Part shown: positions 7,559 through 15,672 of the stretch, one piece after another
Layout: every line of letters starts with the position of its first letter
How positions within the stretch are numbered: the first letter of the stretch is position 1
From: JACDAN01 sp035535195
GTDB taxonomy: Bacteria > Actinomycetota > Thermoleophilia > Gaiellales > Gaiellaceae
Direction: 5' to 3'
DNA length: 54,457 nucleotides
NCBI GenBank assembly: GCA_035535195.1
Contig: DATLQK010000032.1
Location: 1-54,457, forward strand
Program-made: the position numbers and the translations under genes
The notes under the pieces: model-generated
What the model was told of the DNA's origin: nothing
The model's input: the letters and a program-made list of their open reading frames with translations, nothing else
The model's database searches: none

Positions 7559-10027
7559 TTGCCGCCCGTGTTGCACGAAGCTGTCGAGCACACCACCGTT
7601 TCTTCTGAAGCGACGCATCCGCTGGTCGAGGACGGCGAGCGCGCCGAACGCTGGGCCGGCGAGCCGTTTCTCCACAGCGACGAGGACCCGGACGTCGTGC
7701 TCGCGCCGGGCACGGCCCGCCGGCGCTCGCTCGACGAGGCGCTGAAGGAGCTCGAAGCCGGCCGGGACGAGCCCTCGTCCGACTGGAAGATCCGGTTCGC
7801 GCTCATGCTCGGGCTCGAGCGGGTTCTGAGCGAGCATCCGGCGAAGCTGAAGTCCGGCACCGAGTTGCGACGTCATCAGGTGGACGCCCTCGCGGGGATG
7901 CTGACCGAGCTGATCGCGGCAAACCAGAAGTCCGCCGACGCGAACGGCAACGTGAAGGCCCTGACCGCCGAGGAGCTCGCCGAGCTCGAGGCCGAGGACG
8001 AGGAGGAGGGCGCCGAGGAGCTCGAGACCGCAGAGCCGGCGTCCGGGGGCGATCCGGGCGCCGCGCGCCGTTATCGCTTCCGCCACCCCACCGCCTCGGG
8101 CAAGACGATCGCCGCCGCCGGCTTCGTCGAGGCCGCCCGGTCGATGGGCGTTCTGATCCTCACCCACCGGCGCTTGCTCGTCTCGCAGTTCAACCGTGAG
8201 CTGACCGAGGAGGGCTACGGCGAGCGGCTCGCTCCCGCCGTCACCCGCGGCGAGCAGGCGAAGCGCGCCGACCTGATCACCGTCCAGACCTACGCCTGGT
8301 TTGCGCGCCATGTGAACGACCTCGAGCGCGGCGTCTACCAGCTCGTGATCTGCGACGAGGCGCACACGGCGCTCGGGGAGAAGACCAGTACCGCGATCCG
8401 CTCCCTGACGGAGCCCGTCTACATCGGGATGACGGCGACGGAGCAGCTGATCGCGAAGCAGGTCTCCGACGTCTTCCCCGCCTCGGTCGACGACCTGCCG
8501 CTGCAGGACGCCGCCCGGCGAGGGCTGATCGCGCCGCTCAGATGTCTCCGTGTCCCGCCGGCGGCCGCGATCAACTCGGTGCCGATCGTCGGCGGCGACT
8601 TCGAGGAAGCGGCGCTGGCCGAGGTCCTCGACCACCAGGCGCTGAACCAGGCGGCGGCGAGCCTCTATCGCGACCGGTTCGACTCGACGCCGGGGATCGT
8701 CTACGCGGCCGGCGTCGACCACGCCTACAACCTGGCGCGCGAGTTCCGCGCCGCCGGGCTGAGGGCGGAGGCGGTCAGCGGACGGACGCCGCCCGTCAAG
8801 CTCGCAGAGATCCTCGCTGCCTACGAGCGCGCCGAGATCGACATCCTGATCAACGCGATGCTGCTCGCCGAGGGGTGGAACTCGCCACGAGCGACGGTCT
8901 GCATGCATCTCGCGCCGACCGCCAGCCGCCGCGTCTATCAGCAGCGGATCGGCCGGATCATGCGCCTCCACCCGCGGAAGGAGGCCGGTATCGTCGTCGA
9001 CTTCGTGCCGAAAGGGGCGACGCACAACGAGCGCGTGGTCTCGCTCCACAGCCTGCTCGACGCCGACTTCTACCGCGAGGGCGCGCGCGTCACGCCGGCG
9101 CCGAGGCGGCGTGCCCAGCGCCGGGCCCGCCGCAAGCTCTCGCCGGCGCCGTGGCTCGTACCCGTGACGCCGGACGTGCGCCGCCGCCTGTCCGTGATCG
9201 GACGGGAGTGGCAGCGGGTCGACCCGAAGTACCTCGATGAGGAGGAGCAGCGCTTCTGGGCGTCGATCGCCGGCCGCCAGGTGCGGTTCGAGGAGCGCGT
9301 CGAGTTCGCGAAGAAGCTCACCGAGGGCCGGACGACCCGCGGGACGCTCGAGCAGTTCCTCTTCACCTGCGCCGCCGAGAACCCGAACCGGCGGCTCCGG
9401 ATGACGGCGCTCGCCGACCGGGTTGGGATGGGCGTCGACCGCGCCAGCTTCGACGACCTCGTCACACTCGTCACCCAGGCGCCGACCTGGGAGAAGGACC
9501 GGGCGCAGGGCGTCCGGATCCTGCTGCGGGGCCTCGCCGAGGGCAAGGCCGACGCGCCGGAGCAGATCCTCTGGCGGTGGACGTGGCGGCTCGCGCGCGC
9601 GACACGGAAGATCCAGGACCGGCGGGCGAGCGCGGAGTACCCCGAGGCGAAGCGGCTGCTGGGTGCGCTCGCGAACTCCCGGGGTCACCGACACGAGGAC
9701 AACGCGCAGAAGCTCGTCCAGACGGCGAAGGAGCTCCCGATCGAGGTCGGGGCAGCGCTCCTGGCCTCCGCCGAGGGCTACACGCCTCGGGCCACGCGGC
9801 TGATCGAGGCGGCGCGGGAGGAGCTCGGCACCGTCGAGGAGGTCGCCGCCGCGCTGGCGGAGAACCTCCCGCAGCCGAAGCTCCAGTCGCGGTCGAGACG
9901 CCGCCGGCGCCGCAAGAAGCGCGGCAAGGGTCAGCAGGCACAGCAGCAGCAGCAGCAGAACGGCGCCGGCCCGGAGGCTCAGGCCGAAGAGCAGCCGGCC
10001 GAAGAGCCGAAAGCCGCTACCGGGTAG
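7559..10027 (+). CDS. DEAD/DEAH-box superfamily 2 helicase with long basic/Gln-rich tail
   Basis: An 822-residue putative ATP-dependent nucleic-acid helicase. Motifs in order: Walker A HPTASGKT (K182), motif Ia LILTHRRLLVSQF, motif II CDEAH (D266), motif III GMTATE, and the C-terminal RecA domain with AEGWNSPRATV and motif VI QQRIGRIMRLHP. An acidic insert (about residues 140-165) precedes Walker A. After the helicase core come some 330 helical residues of unknown function and a strongly basic, glutamine-rich tail (RRRRRRKKRGK, then a run of Gln). Such tails often bind RNA or DNA. TTG 7559 follows AGGA-type spacing. The 148 bases upstream hold no gene. Substrate unknown. Confidence 0.85.
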   Translation: MPPVLHEAVEHTTVSSEATHPLVEDGERAERWAGEPFLHSDEDPDVVLAPGTARRRSLDEALKELEAGRDEPSSDWKIRFALMLGLERVLSEHPAKLKSGTELRRHQVDALAGMLTELIAANQKSADANGNVKALTAEELAELEAEDEEEGAEELETAEPASGGDPGAARRYRFRHPTASGKTIAAAGFVEAARSMGVLILTHRRLLVSQFNRELTEEGYGERLAPAVTRGEQAKRADLITVQTYAWFARHVNDLERGVYQLVICDEAHTALGEKTSTAIRSLTEPVYIGMTATEQLIAKQVSDVFPASVDDLPLQDAARRGLIAPLRCLRVPPAAAINSVPIVGGDFEEAALAEVLDHQALNQAAASLYRDRFDSTPGIVYAAGVDHAYNLAREFRAAGLRAEAVSGRTPPVKLAEILAAYERAEIDILINAMLLAEGWNSPRATVCMHLAPTASRRVYQQRIGRIMRLHPRKEAGIVVDFVPKGATHNERVVSLHSLLDADFYREGARVTPAPRRRAQRRARRKLSPAPWLVPVTPDVRRRLSVIGREWQRVDPKYLDEEEQRFWASIAGRQVRFEERVEFAKKLTEGRTTRGTLEQFLFTCAAENPNRRLRMTALADRVGMGVDRASFDDLVTLVTQAPTWEKDRAQGVRILLRGLAEGKADAPEQILWRWTWRLARATRKIQDRRASAEYPEAKRLLGALANSRGHRHEDNAQKLVQTAKELPIEVGAALLASAEGYTPRATRLIEAAREELGTVEEVAAALAENLPQPKLQSRSRRRRRRKKRGKGQQAQQQQQQNGAGPEAQAEEQPAEEPKAATG

Positions 10028-10915
10028 CTACTGCTCGGTGGCGGCGTCGGGCGGGCCGTTCTCGCGGTCCCGCTCGCGGAGGAAGCGCGTCAGCTCGGCG
10101 GCGAGCGCCTCACCCGAGGGCAGATCGGCCTCGTCGATCTCGTCGGCTCGCTGCTCGAGATCCTCGACGTACGCCTGCGTGTCGGCATCGCTCTCCACGG
10201 CGCGGCTCACCTGCTCGACGTAGCCTTCCGACGCTTCGCGAAGCTCGCCCACGTCGATGTCGGCGTCGAGCAGCGACCCCAGCCGCTCGCAGAGCGACAG
10301 GGCGGCGCGCGGGCTCGGCGTCAACGAGACGTAGTGCGGCACGGCCGCCCAGAGGCTCACCGACGGCAGTCCCTCACGGCGGCAGACGTCGTGGAGGACG
10401 CCGACGATGCCCGTCGGTCCTTCGTAGCGCGACGCCTGGAGACCGAGCCGCTCGACGAGCTCCGGATCGGTCGCGCTCCCGGTCACTGGTGTGTCTCGGG
10501 TGTGCGGCACGTCGGCCAGTAAAGAGCCGAGGGTGACGACGAGCTCGACGCCGAGCTCCTGGGCGTAATCGACGATCAGACGCGTGAACGTCTGCCAGCG
10601 GAGGTTCGGCTCGACGCCGAGCAGCAGCACGACGTCGCGGTCGAACCCCTCCGGCCTCGCAGCGTAGAACGCCGTCTCCGGCCAGTCGATGTGCCGCGTC
10701 AGGCCGTCCACGAGCTTGACGTGCGGCCGCGTCGCCTGGAAGTCGAAGAAGTCCTCCGGGTCGAGTTCGGCGATCCGGTCCGCGTCCCAGAGCCGGGCGA
10801 GATACCCCGCCGCGAGCGACGCCCCCTGGCCGCCGTCGTTCCACCCGCGGAACGCGGTGATCATGATCGGACGCTCCAGGTCCCGTTCGTCGTGAACGTG
10901 CAGCTCGTCTGACAC
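10028..10915 (-). CDS. PAC2-family protein
   Basis: A 295-residue protein resembling the actinobacterial PAC2 (proteasome-assembly-chaperone-2-like) family. It starts with the typical RPIMITAFRGWNDGGQGAS block, followed by the FDFQATRPHVKL region and VLLLGVEPNLRWQTF. The middle part (SLWAAVPHYVSLTPSPRA) and an acidic helical C-terminus also fit. Function in bacteria is unsettled; eukaryotic relatives help assemble proteasomes. It is the last gene of the minus-strand operon and begins 10 bases after the ctaA stop. Its stop abuts the helicase stop tail to tail. Confidence 0.85.
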   Translation of the reverse strand: MSDELHVHDERDLERPIMITAFRGWNDGGQGASLAAGYLARLWDADRIAELDPEDFFDFQATRPHVKLVDGLTRHIDWPETAFYAARPEGFDRDVVLLLGVEPNLRWQTFTRLIVDYAQELGVELVVTLGSLLADVPHTRDTPVTGSATDPELVERLGLQASRYEGPTGIVGVLHDVCRREGLPSVSLWAAVPHYVSLTPSPRAALSLCERLGSLLDADIDVGELREASEGYVEQVSRAVESDADTQAYVEDLEQRADEIDEADLPSGEALAAELTRFLRERDRENGPPDAATEQ

Positions 10916-10925
10916 TTCGCGGAGC

Positions 10926-11807
10926 TTAGCCTTGCCGCGCCGTGATCCAGGCCGGAGGGCGCCACAGCAGGGTTACCAGCGCCACGGTGAGTGCCCACAC
11001 CGCGGCTGCCAGAGCCACGTGCACGCCGACGATCCCCCACGGCAGCTCGAGCCGGTACTGGATCTCCCCCACGACCATCTGCGCCAGCAGCACGCCCAGC
11101 AGCAGGAGCGCCGCGCGCCAGACCCCCGGCGCGCTCTCACGCCGCTGGGCCAGGTAGCCGAGCACGAACAGGAAGAACGCACCGAAGACCGCCGTCACGC
11201 GGACGTGCACGTAGACGGCATCGGGCAGATGGCCGAGCCGGTCGACCACGTCCGGGTCTCCCGAGTGCGGCCCGGCCGCCGTCGAGAACGTGCCGGAGAC
11301 GACGAGTGCGAGGCAGGCAGTCAGGAGCACCACGCCGGCCCAGCGCAGCTCTTTGGGGAACTCGAGCGCCGCAGCGCCGCGTTCCTCGCGGTACGCCTCC
11401 AGCGCGATCACGACCGCGCCTCCGAGCGCGAGCAGCGCGACCAGGAAGTGGAAGATCACCATCTCCGGCGGGAGGTCGTAGCGGATCGTCGCCAGGCCGA
11501 GCGGCGCCTCCGCGAGGGTCAGCAGCGCGACCGCGACAGCGAGCTTGAACACCCAGTCGCGGCGCCGGCGGGCGAACCAGGCGGTGAGGATCGAGAGCGT
11601 AATCGGGAAGATCCCGACGACGCGGTTGCCGAACTCGACGAAGGCGTGGTAATCCGCGGCCGGAAAGAACGCGCCCTCCTCGCAGCCCGGCCAGCCCTCG
11701 CAGCCGAGGCCCGAGCCGGTCAGGCGCACCAGCGAGCCCGTGATCACGATCACGTAGAGCGCGATCGCCGAGGCCGTCGCCAGCCGGCGGAAGCGCGTCG
11801 GGGTCAG
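10926..11807 (-). CDS. ctaA: Heme A synthase (COX15/CtaA family), inferred CTG start
   Basis: Converts heme O to heme A for aa3-type cytochrome oxidase in the membrane. The protein is 293 residues with about eight hydrophobic segments. It has GSLVRLTGSGLGCEGWPGC near the N-terminus (the extracellular Cys pair) and VEFGNRVVG. Intramembrane His residues lie in IFHFLVALLAL, YVHVRVTAV and GVHVALAAA. An Asn occupies the HR position of the Bacillus enzyme, as in other actinobacterial versions. No ATG, GTG or TTG lies near the expected N-terminus. CTG 11807 overlaps the proline iminopeptidase TGA (CTGA) and gives a start MTPTRFRRLATAS just before the first membrane helix, so I place the start there by inference. 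Confidence 0.85.
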   Translation of the reverse strand: MTPTRFRRLATASAIALYVIVITGSLVRLTGSGLGCEGWPGCEEGAFFPAADYHAFVEFGNRVVGIFPITLSILTAWFARRRRDWVFKLAVAVALLTLAEAPLGLATIRYDLPPEMVIFHFLVALLALGGAVVIALEAYREERGAAALEFPKELRWAGVVLLTACLALVVSGTFSTAAGPHSGDPDVVDRLGHLPDAVYVHVRVTAVFGAFFLFVLGYLAQRRESAPGVWRAALLLLGVLLAQMVVGEIQYRLELPWGIVGVHVALAAAVWALTVALVTLLWRPPAWITARQG

Positions 11808-12667
11808 GCGCCCTCCGCCCGCCGGAGGAAGGCGGTCAGGACCGCGCGGAAGTGCTCGGGCTCCTCGGCGTAGGCCGAGTGGGAGCTCTGTTCGAAGACG
11901 ACCTGCTCGGCGTCCGGGATGCCGTTCGCAGCGTCGGCCGCGAGCTTCGGGGTGCATTCGTCGTGGCGACCCGAGGTGACGAGCGTCGGGACGTCGATCT
12001 CCGAGAGCCGGTCGCGCACGTCCCAGTCGCGGAGGAGGCCGTTCGCGTTCCACTCGGTCTCGCCCCAGAGCGTCGCGTAGACATGGTCGTTCTTCTCCCG
12101 GCGACCGCGGACGACGAAGTCGGGCGTTGGTTCGAGTCGAAAGATATGCCGCCGCCAGAACTCGTCCATCGCGGCGACGCGGCCGGGATGGGTAGGCGCG
12201 AGCTCGTCGAGCGCCCGCCGCATCTCGTCCGGCAGCTCGTCCTTGAGCCGCCCGGCCTCTGCCATCCATGTCTCGGACGCGGTCGGCGGCGAGTTCAGCG
12301 TCAGGCTGACGACGCCGGGCGGCTTCGTCAGCATGTACTCGATCGCGAGCATGGAGCCCCACGAGGTTCCGAGCAGGTGGATCCGGTCGAGGCCGAGCGC
12401 GTCGCGAACGGCCTGGACCTCCGAACGGAAGAGCTCGACCGTCCACAGCGCGGGGTCGTCGGGGCGGTCCGAGTTGCCGCAGCCGAGCTGGTCGTAGACG
12501 ACCACGCGGCGGCCGTCATCCGCCAGCCGCTCTAGCGGCTGGAAGTAGTAGTGCGTCGAGCCGGGGCCGCCGTGGAGACAGAGCAGCGCGACGCTGTCCT
12601 CCGGACCGACGTCCCGGTACCACGTCTCGAAGCCGCGGAACGGAATCCGACCCTCGACGGCTCTCAC
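11804..12667 (-). CDS. Proline iminopeptidase-like alpha/beta hydrolase
   Basis: A 287-residue alpha/beta hydrolase that probably releases N-terminal proline from peptides. Features: oxyanion motif LHGGPGSTHYYF, VVVYDQLGCGNSDRP, nucleophile elbow LLGTSWGSMLA, the acidic residue in TLVTSGRHDECTP and the terminal SSHSAYAEEPE His. The GTG at 12667 overlaps the upstream TGA (GTGA). A longer frame continues upstream but lies within the phosphoglycerate-mutase gene and looks random. The gene is embedded in the selD-PAC2 operon with no obvious pathway link. Confidence 0.88.
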   Translation of the reverse strand: MRAVEGRIPFRGFETWYRDVGPEDSVALLCLHGGPGSTHYYFQPLERLADDGRRVVVYDQLGCGNSDRPDDPALWTVELFRSEVQAVRDALGLDRIHLLGTSWGSMLAIEYMLTKPPGVVSLTLNSPPTASETWMAEAGRLKDELPDEMRRALDELAPTHPGRVAAMDEFWRRHIFRLEPTPDFVVRGRREKNDHVYATLWGETEWNANGLLRDWDVRDRLSEIDVPTLVTSGRHDECTPKLAADAANGIPDAEQVVFEQSSHSAYAEEPEHFRAVLTAFLRRAEGA

Positions 12668-13914
12668 AGCCTGAGCCGCTCCAGGAGCGCCGGGTAGCCG
12701 TCGGCGCCGGCGTAGGGCGTGGGCCTCGAGCCCAGGAAGAGCGGGCGGTCGGCGGCGTTCAGGAGCACTGGCATCAGGTCGGGCCCTCGGAGGTGCCCGA
12801 GGATTCCATGCGAGCAGGCGAGCTCGCCGAAGGACGTGACGTCGTCCGGCCGGACGCCGGGGCCGGCGACGACGAGCGGGACGGGGTCCCCGGAGTGGAT
12901 CACGTCGGGATACGTCGGGGTTGCGTGGTCGCCGGTTATGCAGACCACGGCTCTCTCGGTCGGCAGCGACGCGAGCTCTGGGTCCAGCAGCTCGATCGTG
13001 CGCTGCTTCACGGCCGGATCCTTGGTGTGGCCGGCCTGGTCGGTGGCCTTCAGGTGCGAAAAGACGAAGGTGTCGCCGGCGGCGAGGCGCCCAGCGATCA
13101 GCTCTAGCCGACCTCGGAGATCCCTCGCCGGGTCGTCCGTCTCCGGCGCCTGGATGGGCGTCAGGCCGACGGCACGCGCCAGGCCGTGCATGAACCGCGA
13201 GTCGGCGATGAACGAGCCGCCGACGCCGTGGCGCTCGGGAAACGTCGGCGCCGGACGGAGGCGACCCCACCACTTCAGCGTGATCACGTTGAACCGTTCC
13301 TCCTGGAGCCGGTCGATCACCTCGCGCGTCCAGGCCTCGGCCGCCCGCGCCGTGCGCTCGGCATCGGGGTGCGCGGCCTGCGGGCGGAGCACCGGATGGC
13401 GATCGCGGAAGAACACGTCGGAATCGGTGATGCGGTCGTCGGCGCCGCCGGAGACGCGGAGCACGGCCTCCCCGCGCCGGAGATGCGTGAGTTGGAAGCG
13501 CAGGCCGTCGATCTCGATCTCCCCGCAGCGCTCGACGAGCGCCGCCGCCTCCTCCTCGTCCCCGCCGTGGCGCGGCCGGCCGGTCAGCCAGAGCTCGCCG
13601 TCTCGCAGCTCGGCCGGGCGAAGCGCCGCGAACGCGAGCACGTCTTTCGGGTCGACCTCCTGCTCCGCGCCGAGCGCCTCGAACACGGCGCGGTTCGGGA
13701 ACTCCTCTGCGAGGTACCCGAGCATCGACCAGTGCGCGACCTCGCTGGACGGCGCCCGGCCCGGGCCGACCGCGTAGAGGACGCCGTTCGAGCCGCGCGA
13801 CACGATCGCATCGAGGTTCGGCGTCGAGGCGACCTCGTTGGCCGTGCGCCCACCGAGACGTTCGTGGGCTCGGTCGGCGAGACCGTCCAGCAAGACGACG
13901 ACGATCGGCTGCAC
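12664..13914 (-). CDS. 2,3-bisphosphoglycerate-independent phosphoglycerate mutase-like (ApgM/alkaline-phosphatase superfamily)
   Basis: A 416-residue metalloenzyme of the archaeal-type phosphoglycerate mutase family, interconverting 3- and 2-phosphoglycerate. Seen: metal-binding Asp in VVVLLDGLADR, the APSSEVAHWSMLGY segment with the phosphorylated Ser, FVFSHLKATDQAGHTKD, and the C-terminal CITGDHATPTY and VIHSGDPVPLV with Asp/His metal ligands. Related phosphonopyruvate decarboxylases and phosphopentomutases share the fold, so the exact reaction is less certain than the family. It lies 10 bases after the NadM-like gene in the operon. Confidence 0.8.
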   Translation of the reverse strand: MQPIVVVLLDGLADRAHERLGGRTANEVASTPNLDAIVSRGSNGVLYAVGPGRAPSSEVAHWSMLGYLAEEFPNRAVFEALGAEQEVDPKDVLAFAALRPAELRDGELWLTGRPRHGGDEEEAAALVERCGEIEIDGLRFQLTHLRRGEAVLRVSGGADDRITDSDVFFRDRHPVLRPQAAHPDAERTARAAEAWTREVIDRLQEERFNVITLKWWGRLRPAPTFPERHGVGGSFIADSRFMHGLARAVGLTPIQAPETDDPARDLRGRLELIAGRLAAGDTFVFSHLKATDQAGHTKDPAVKQRTIELLDPELASLPTERAVVCITGDHATPTYPDVIHSGDPVPLVVAGPGVRPDDVTSFGELACSHGILGHLRGPDLMPVLLNAADRPLFLGSRPTPYAGADGYPALLERLRL

Positions 13915-13924
13915 GCGCGGGAGG

Positions 13925-14452
13925 CTAGACCGGAACGCGCTCGAGCTCGCGGATCACCCGCGCGACCCCCGGCGGGACGAGCGACTGCCAGTCGCCGCCC
14001 TCGCGCAGGGCCTGGCGCACGTCGGCGCCGGAGATTTCCTTCTCGGCGCCCTCGTCGAGGATCACGACCTCGTAGCCGGCTTCCTCCAGCCGCTCGAGCT
14101 TCGTGCCGCCCCAGGCGGAGAAGAGCCGCAGGTACTGCGTCACGCCGTCAGGTACGTAGGCCGGCCAGAGCTCCGGCTCGTTCACCGGAAACGGGATCAC
14201 GTGCACCTGCGACAGGTCGAGCCCGAGATCCGCCGCGGCGGCCTTGACCATCAGCAGCCGCTCGGCGTACGACCACGGGTTCGATTCCGGCAGATGCCGG
14301 AGCGGGTCGCTCTCCTCGGGCTTGATCCGCGCCGGGTCGGGGTTCGTGATCCCGACGAAGACCGCGTCGGATCGCTCGGCGGCGCCCCGCAGGTACTCGA
14401 AATGGCCGTTGTGGAACGGTTGAAACCGCCCGTGAACCATGCCGCGGCTCAC
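13925..14452 (-). CDS. Nicotinamide-nucleotide adenylyltransferase-like (NadM type)
   Basis: A 175-residue nucleotidyltransferase. The N-terminal GRFQPFHNGHFEYL contains the HxGH-type nucleotide-binding motif. VFVGITNPDP, YAERLLMVKAA and a C-terminal ISGADVRQALREGG (ISGTxxR-type) complete the family pattern seen in archaeal NMN adenylyltransferases. It would join NMN and ATP to NAD. An NAD synthetase gene lies at 26.8 kb. GTG 14452 overlaps the selD stop (GTGA); an ATG four codons later is an alternative start. Related cytidylyl- and pantetheine-phosphate transferases cannot be fully excluded. Confidence 0.78.
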   Translation of the reverse strand: MSRGMVHGRFQPFHNGHFEYLRGAAERSDAVFVGITNPDPARIKPEESDPLRHLPESNPWSYAERLLMVKAAAADLGLDLSQVHVIPFPVNEPELWPAYVPDGVTQYLRLFSAWGGTKLERLEEAGYEVVILDEGAEKEISGADVRQALREGGDWQSLVPPGVARVIRELERVPV

Positions 14453-15558
14453 TGCGCGAGGACCCCGGAGCCCTCCTCCACGCTGCCGATCCGCCGGATG
14501 AAAAGCCGTCGCGCCGAGAACTCCGCCTCGAGCGCAGGCGCGCGGTCGGCCGGGATCGAGATCAGCAGCCCGCCTGCGGTCTGCGGGTCGAACGCCAGCG
14601 CCTCGAGTGCTTCGGGAACCTCATCGAGCTCGACGTGGGGCCCCGCGAACTCGCGGTTCCTCGGATCGCCGCTCGTGCGGACACCCTTCCGCGCGAGATC
14701 GAGCGCACCGTCGATGGCCGGAAACCGCTCCGACTCGAGGCGGATCCGGACGTCGCTCCGGTCCGCCATCTCGTACGCGTGACCGAAGAGGCCGAAGCCG
14801 GTCACGTCCGTGACGGCGCTCGGTTCGAACGGCCGCAGCACCTCGGCGGCGCCCTTGTTCAGCGTCCGCATCCAGGCCACCGCCCGCTCGAACTGCTGCG
14901 TCCCGGCGTCACCGCGCTGGTAGCCGGTCATGATCAGGCCGGTCCCGAGGGGCTTCGTGACGAAGAGGAGGTCACCGGGCCTGGCGCCGTTCTTCGGCCA
15001 GATCCCGTCCGGATGCACCGTACCGACGACGGCGAGCCCGTACTTCGGCTCCTCGTCCCGAATCGTGTGGCCCCCGGCGAGCAGACCTCCGGCTTCCCGC
15101 ACCTGTGCGTCGGCCGCGGCAAAGATCGCGCCGAGCGTCTCGGTCGGCAGCGACTCCGGGAAGGCCGCGATCGAGAGTGCGAGAATCGGCGAGCCGCCCA
15201 TCGCGAAGACGTCGTTAAGGGCATTCGTCGCCGCGATCGCCCCGTAGTCGCCCGGGTCGTCGACGACGGGCGGGAAGAAGTCGAGCGTGAAGATCAGCGC
15301 GCGCTCGTCATCGAGCCGGTAGACGGCGGCGTCGTCGGCCGGCGCGAGCCCCACGAGCAGGTTCTCGGAGTCCACCGGGACGAAGCCGCGCAGGAGCTCC
15401 TCGAGGCGGGCGGCGGAGTACTTCGCGGCGCAGCCGCCGCAGGAAGCGAGGTCGGTGAGCTTGACGGTTGAGGAGCCGAATTCGATCGCTGGGCCTTTGT
15501 GCGCGGGAATGGTGCCTACGTCCTCGTGTAACCGCAACGCGGCCTCCCACCCCGGCAT
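14449..15558 (-). CDS. selD: Selenide, water dikinase (selenophosphate synthetase), Cys form
   Basis: Makes selenophosphate from selenide and ATP for selenocysteine, 2-selenouridine or selenium-dependent molybdenum hydroxylases. The N-terminus has VKLTDLASCGGCAAK. Cys stands at the Sec/Cys catalytic position and Lys follows, as in Cys-type SelD. APADDAAVYRL carries metal-binding Asp residues, and TNALNDVFAMGG, AGGHTIRDEEPKYG, GTGLIMTGYQ and DVTGFGLFGHAYEM are family hallmarks. ATG 15558 is preceded by a GGGGG Shine-Dalgarno. ATG 15570 is two bases from a terminator T-tract, and TTG 15537 is also possible. The gene heads the minus-strand operon. No selA, selB or selC is visible in the window. 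Confidence 0.92.
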   Translation of the reverse strand: MPGWEAALRLHEDVGTIPAHKGPAIEFGSSTVKLTDLASCGGCAAKYSAARLEELLRGFVPVDSENLLVGLAPADDAAVYRLDDERALIFTLDFFPPVVDDPGDYGAIAATNALNDVFAMGGSPILALSIAAFPESLPTETLGAIFAAADAQVREAGGLLAGGHTIRDEEPKYGLAVVGTVHPDGIWPKNGARPGDLLFVTKPLGTGLIMTGYQRGDAGTQQFERAVAWMRTLNKGAAEVLRPFEPSAVTDVTGFGLFGHAYEMADRSDVRIRLESERFPAIDGALDLARKGVRTSGDPRNREFAGPHVELDEVPEALEALAFDPQTAGGLLISIPADRAPALEAEFSARRLFIRRIGSVEEGSGVLAQ

Positions 15559-15572
15559 TCCCACCCCCATGG

Positions 15573-15610
15573 AAAAAAATCCGGGCACCGTCCGAAGACG
15601 TTGCCCGGAT
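15573..15610 (-). terminator. Intrinsic terminator immediately upstream of selD
   Basis: Read on the minus strand, a 9-bp stem (15602-15610 with 15579-15587) is capped by CGTC-TTCG-GACG and followed by seven T residues (complement of 15573-15579). The T-tract ends two bases before an ATG of the selD frame. It either terminates the upstream pseudogene transcript or acts as an attenuator of selD. Confidence 0.85.
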
Positions 15611-15615
15611 TCAGG

Positions 15616-15672
15616 GGAGAGGAGGAACTTCGGTTTGCCGAAGCCGCAATTCGACTCTCCGCGCTCCTCTCC
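15616..15672 (-). promoter_or_regulatory. Structured leader element upstream of the selD terminator (candidate attenuator/aptamer)
   Basis: A perfect 9-bp stem pairs 15664-15672 (GGAGAGGAG on the minus strand) with 15616-15624. It encloses a 6-bp hairpin (CTTCGG-CAAA-CCGAAG, 15628-15643) and an asymmetric 20-base strand. Five bases separate it from the terminator at 15573-15610. This aptamer-plus-terminator layout resembles a transcriptional riboswitch, but I recognise no known class. The outer stem begins inside the last codon of the UbiB-like pseudogene. Confidence 0.45.

Noticed and set aside
7529..9694. 721-codon minus-strand frame opposite the helicase
   Set aside because: Arg/Asp/Leu-rich mirror of the helicase coding sequence in high-GC DNA, with no recognisable domain.
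10876..10887. Half-site CCAGGTCCCGTT of the palindromic repeat inside the PAC2 gene
   Set aside because: Only 12 bases match, with no opposite arm, and it encodes ordinary conserved N-terminal residues; probably chance.
15616..15672. tRNA-like element (acceptor-type stem GGAGAGGAG/CTCCTCTCC and a TTCGA sequence), considered as selC next to selD
   Set aside because: No TCA anticodon in a proper loop on either strand, the T-arm does not pair around TTCGACT, and the enclosed length (about 57 bases) is far too short for tRNA-Sec.
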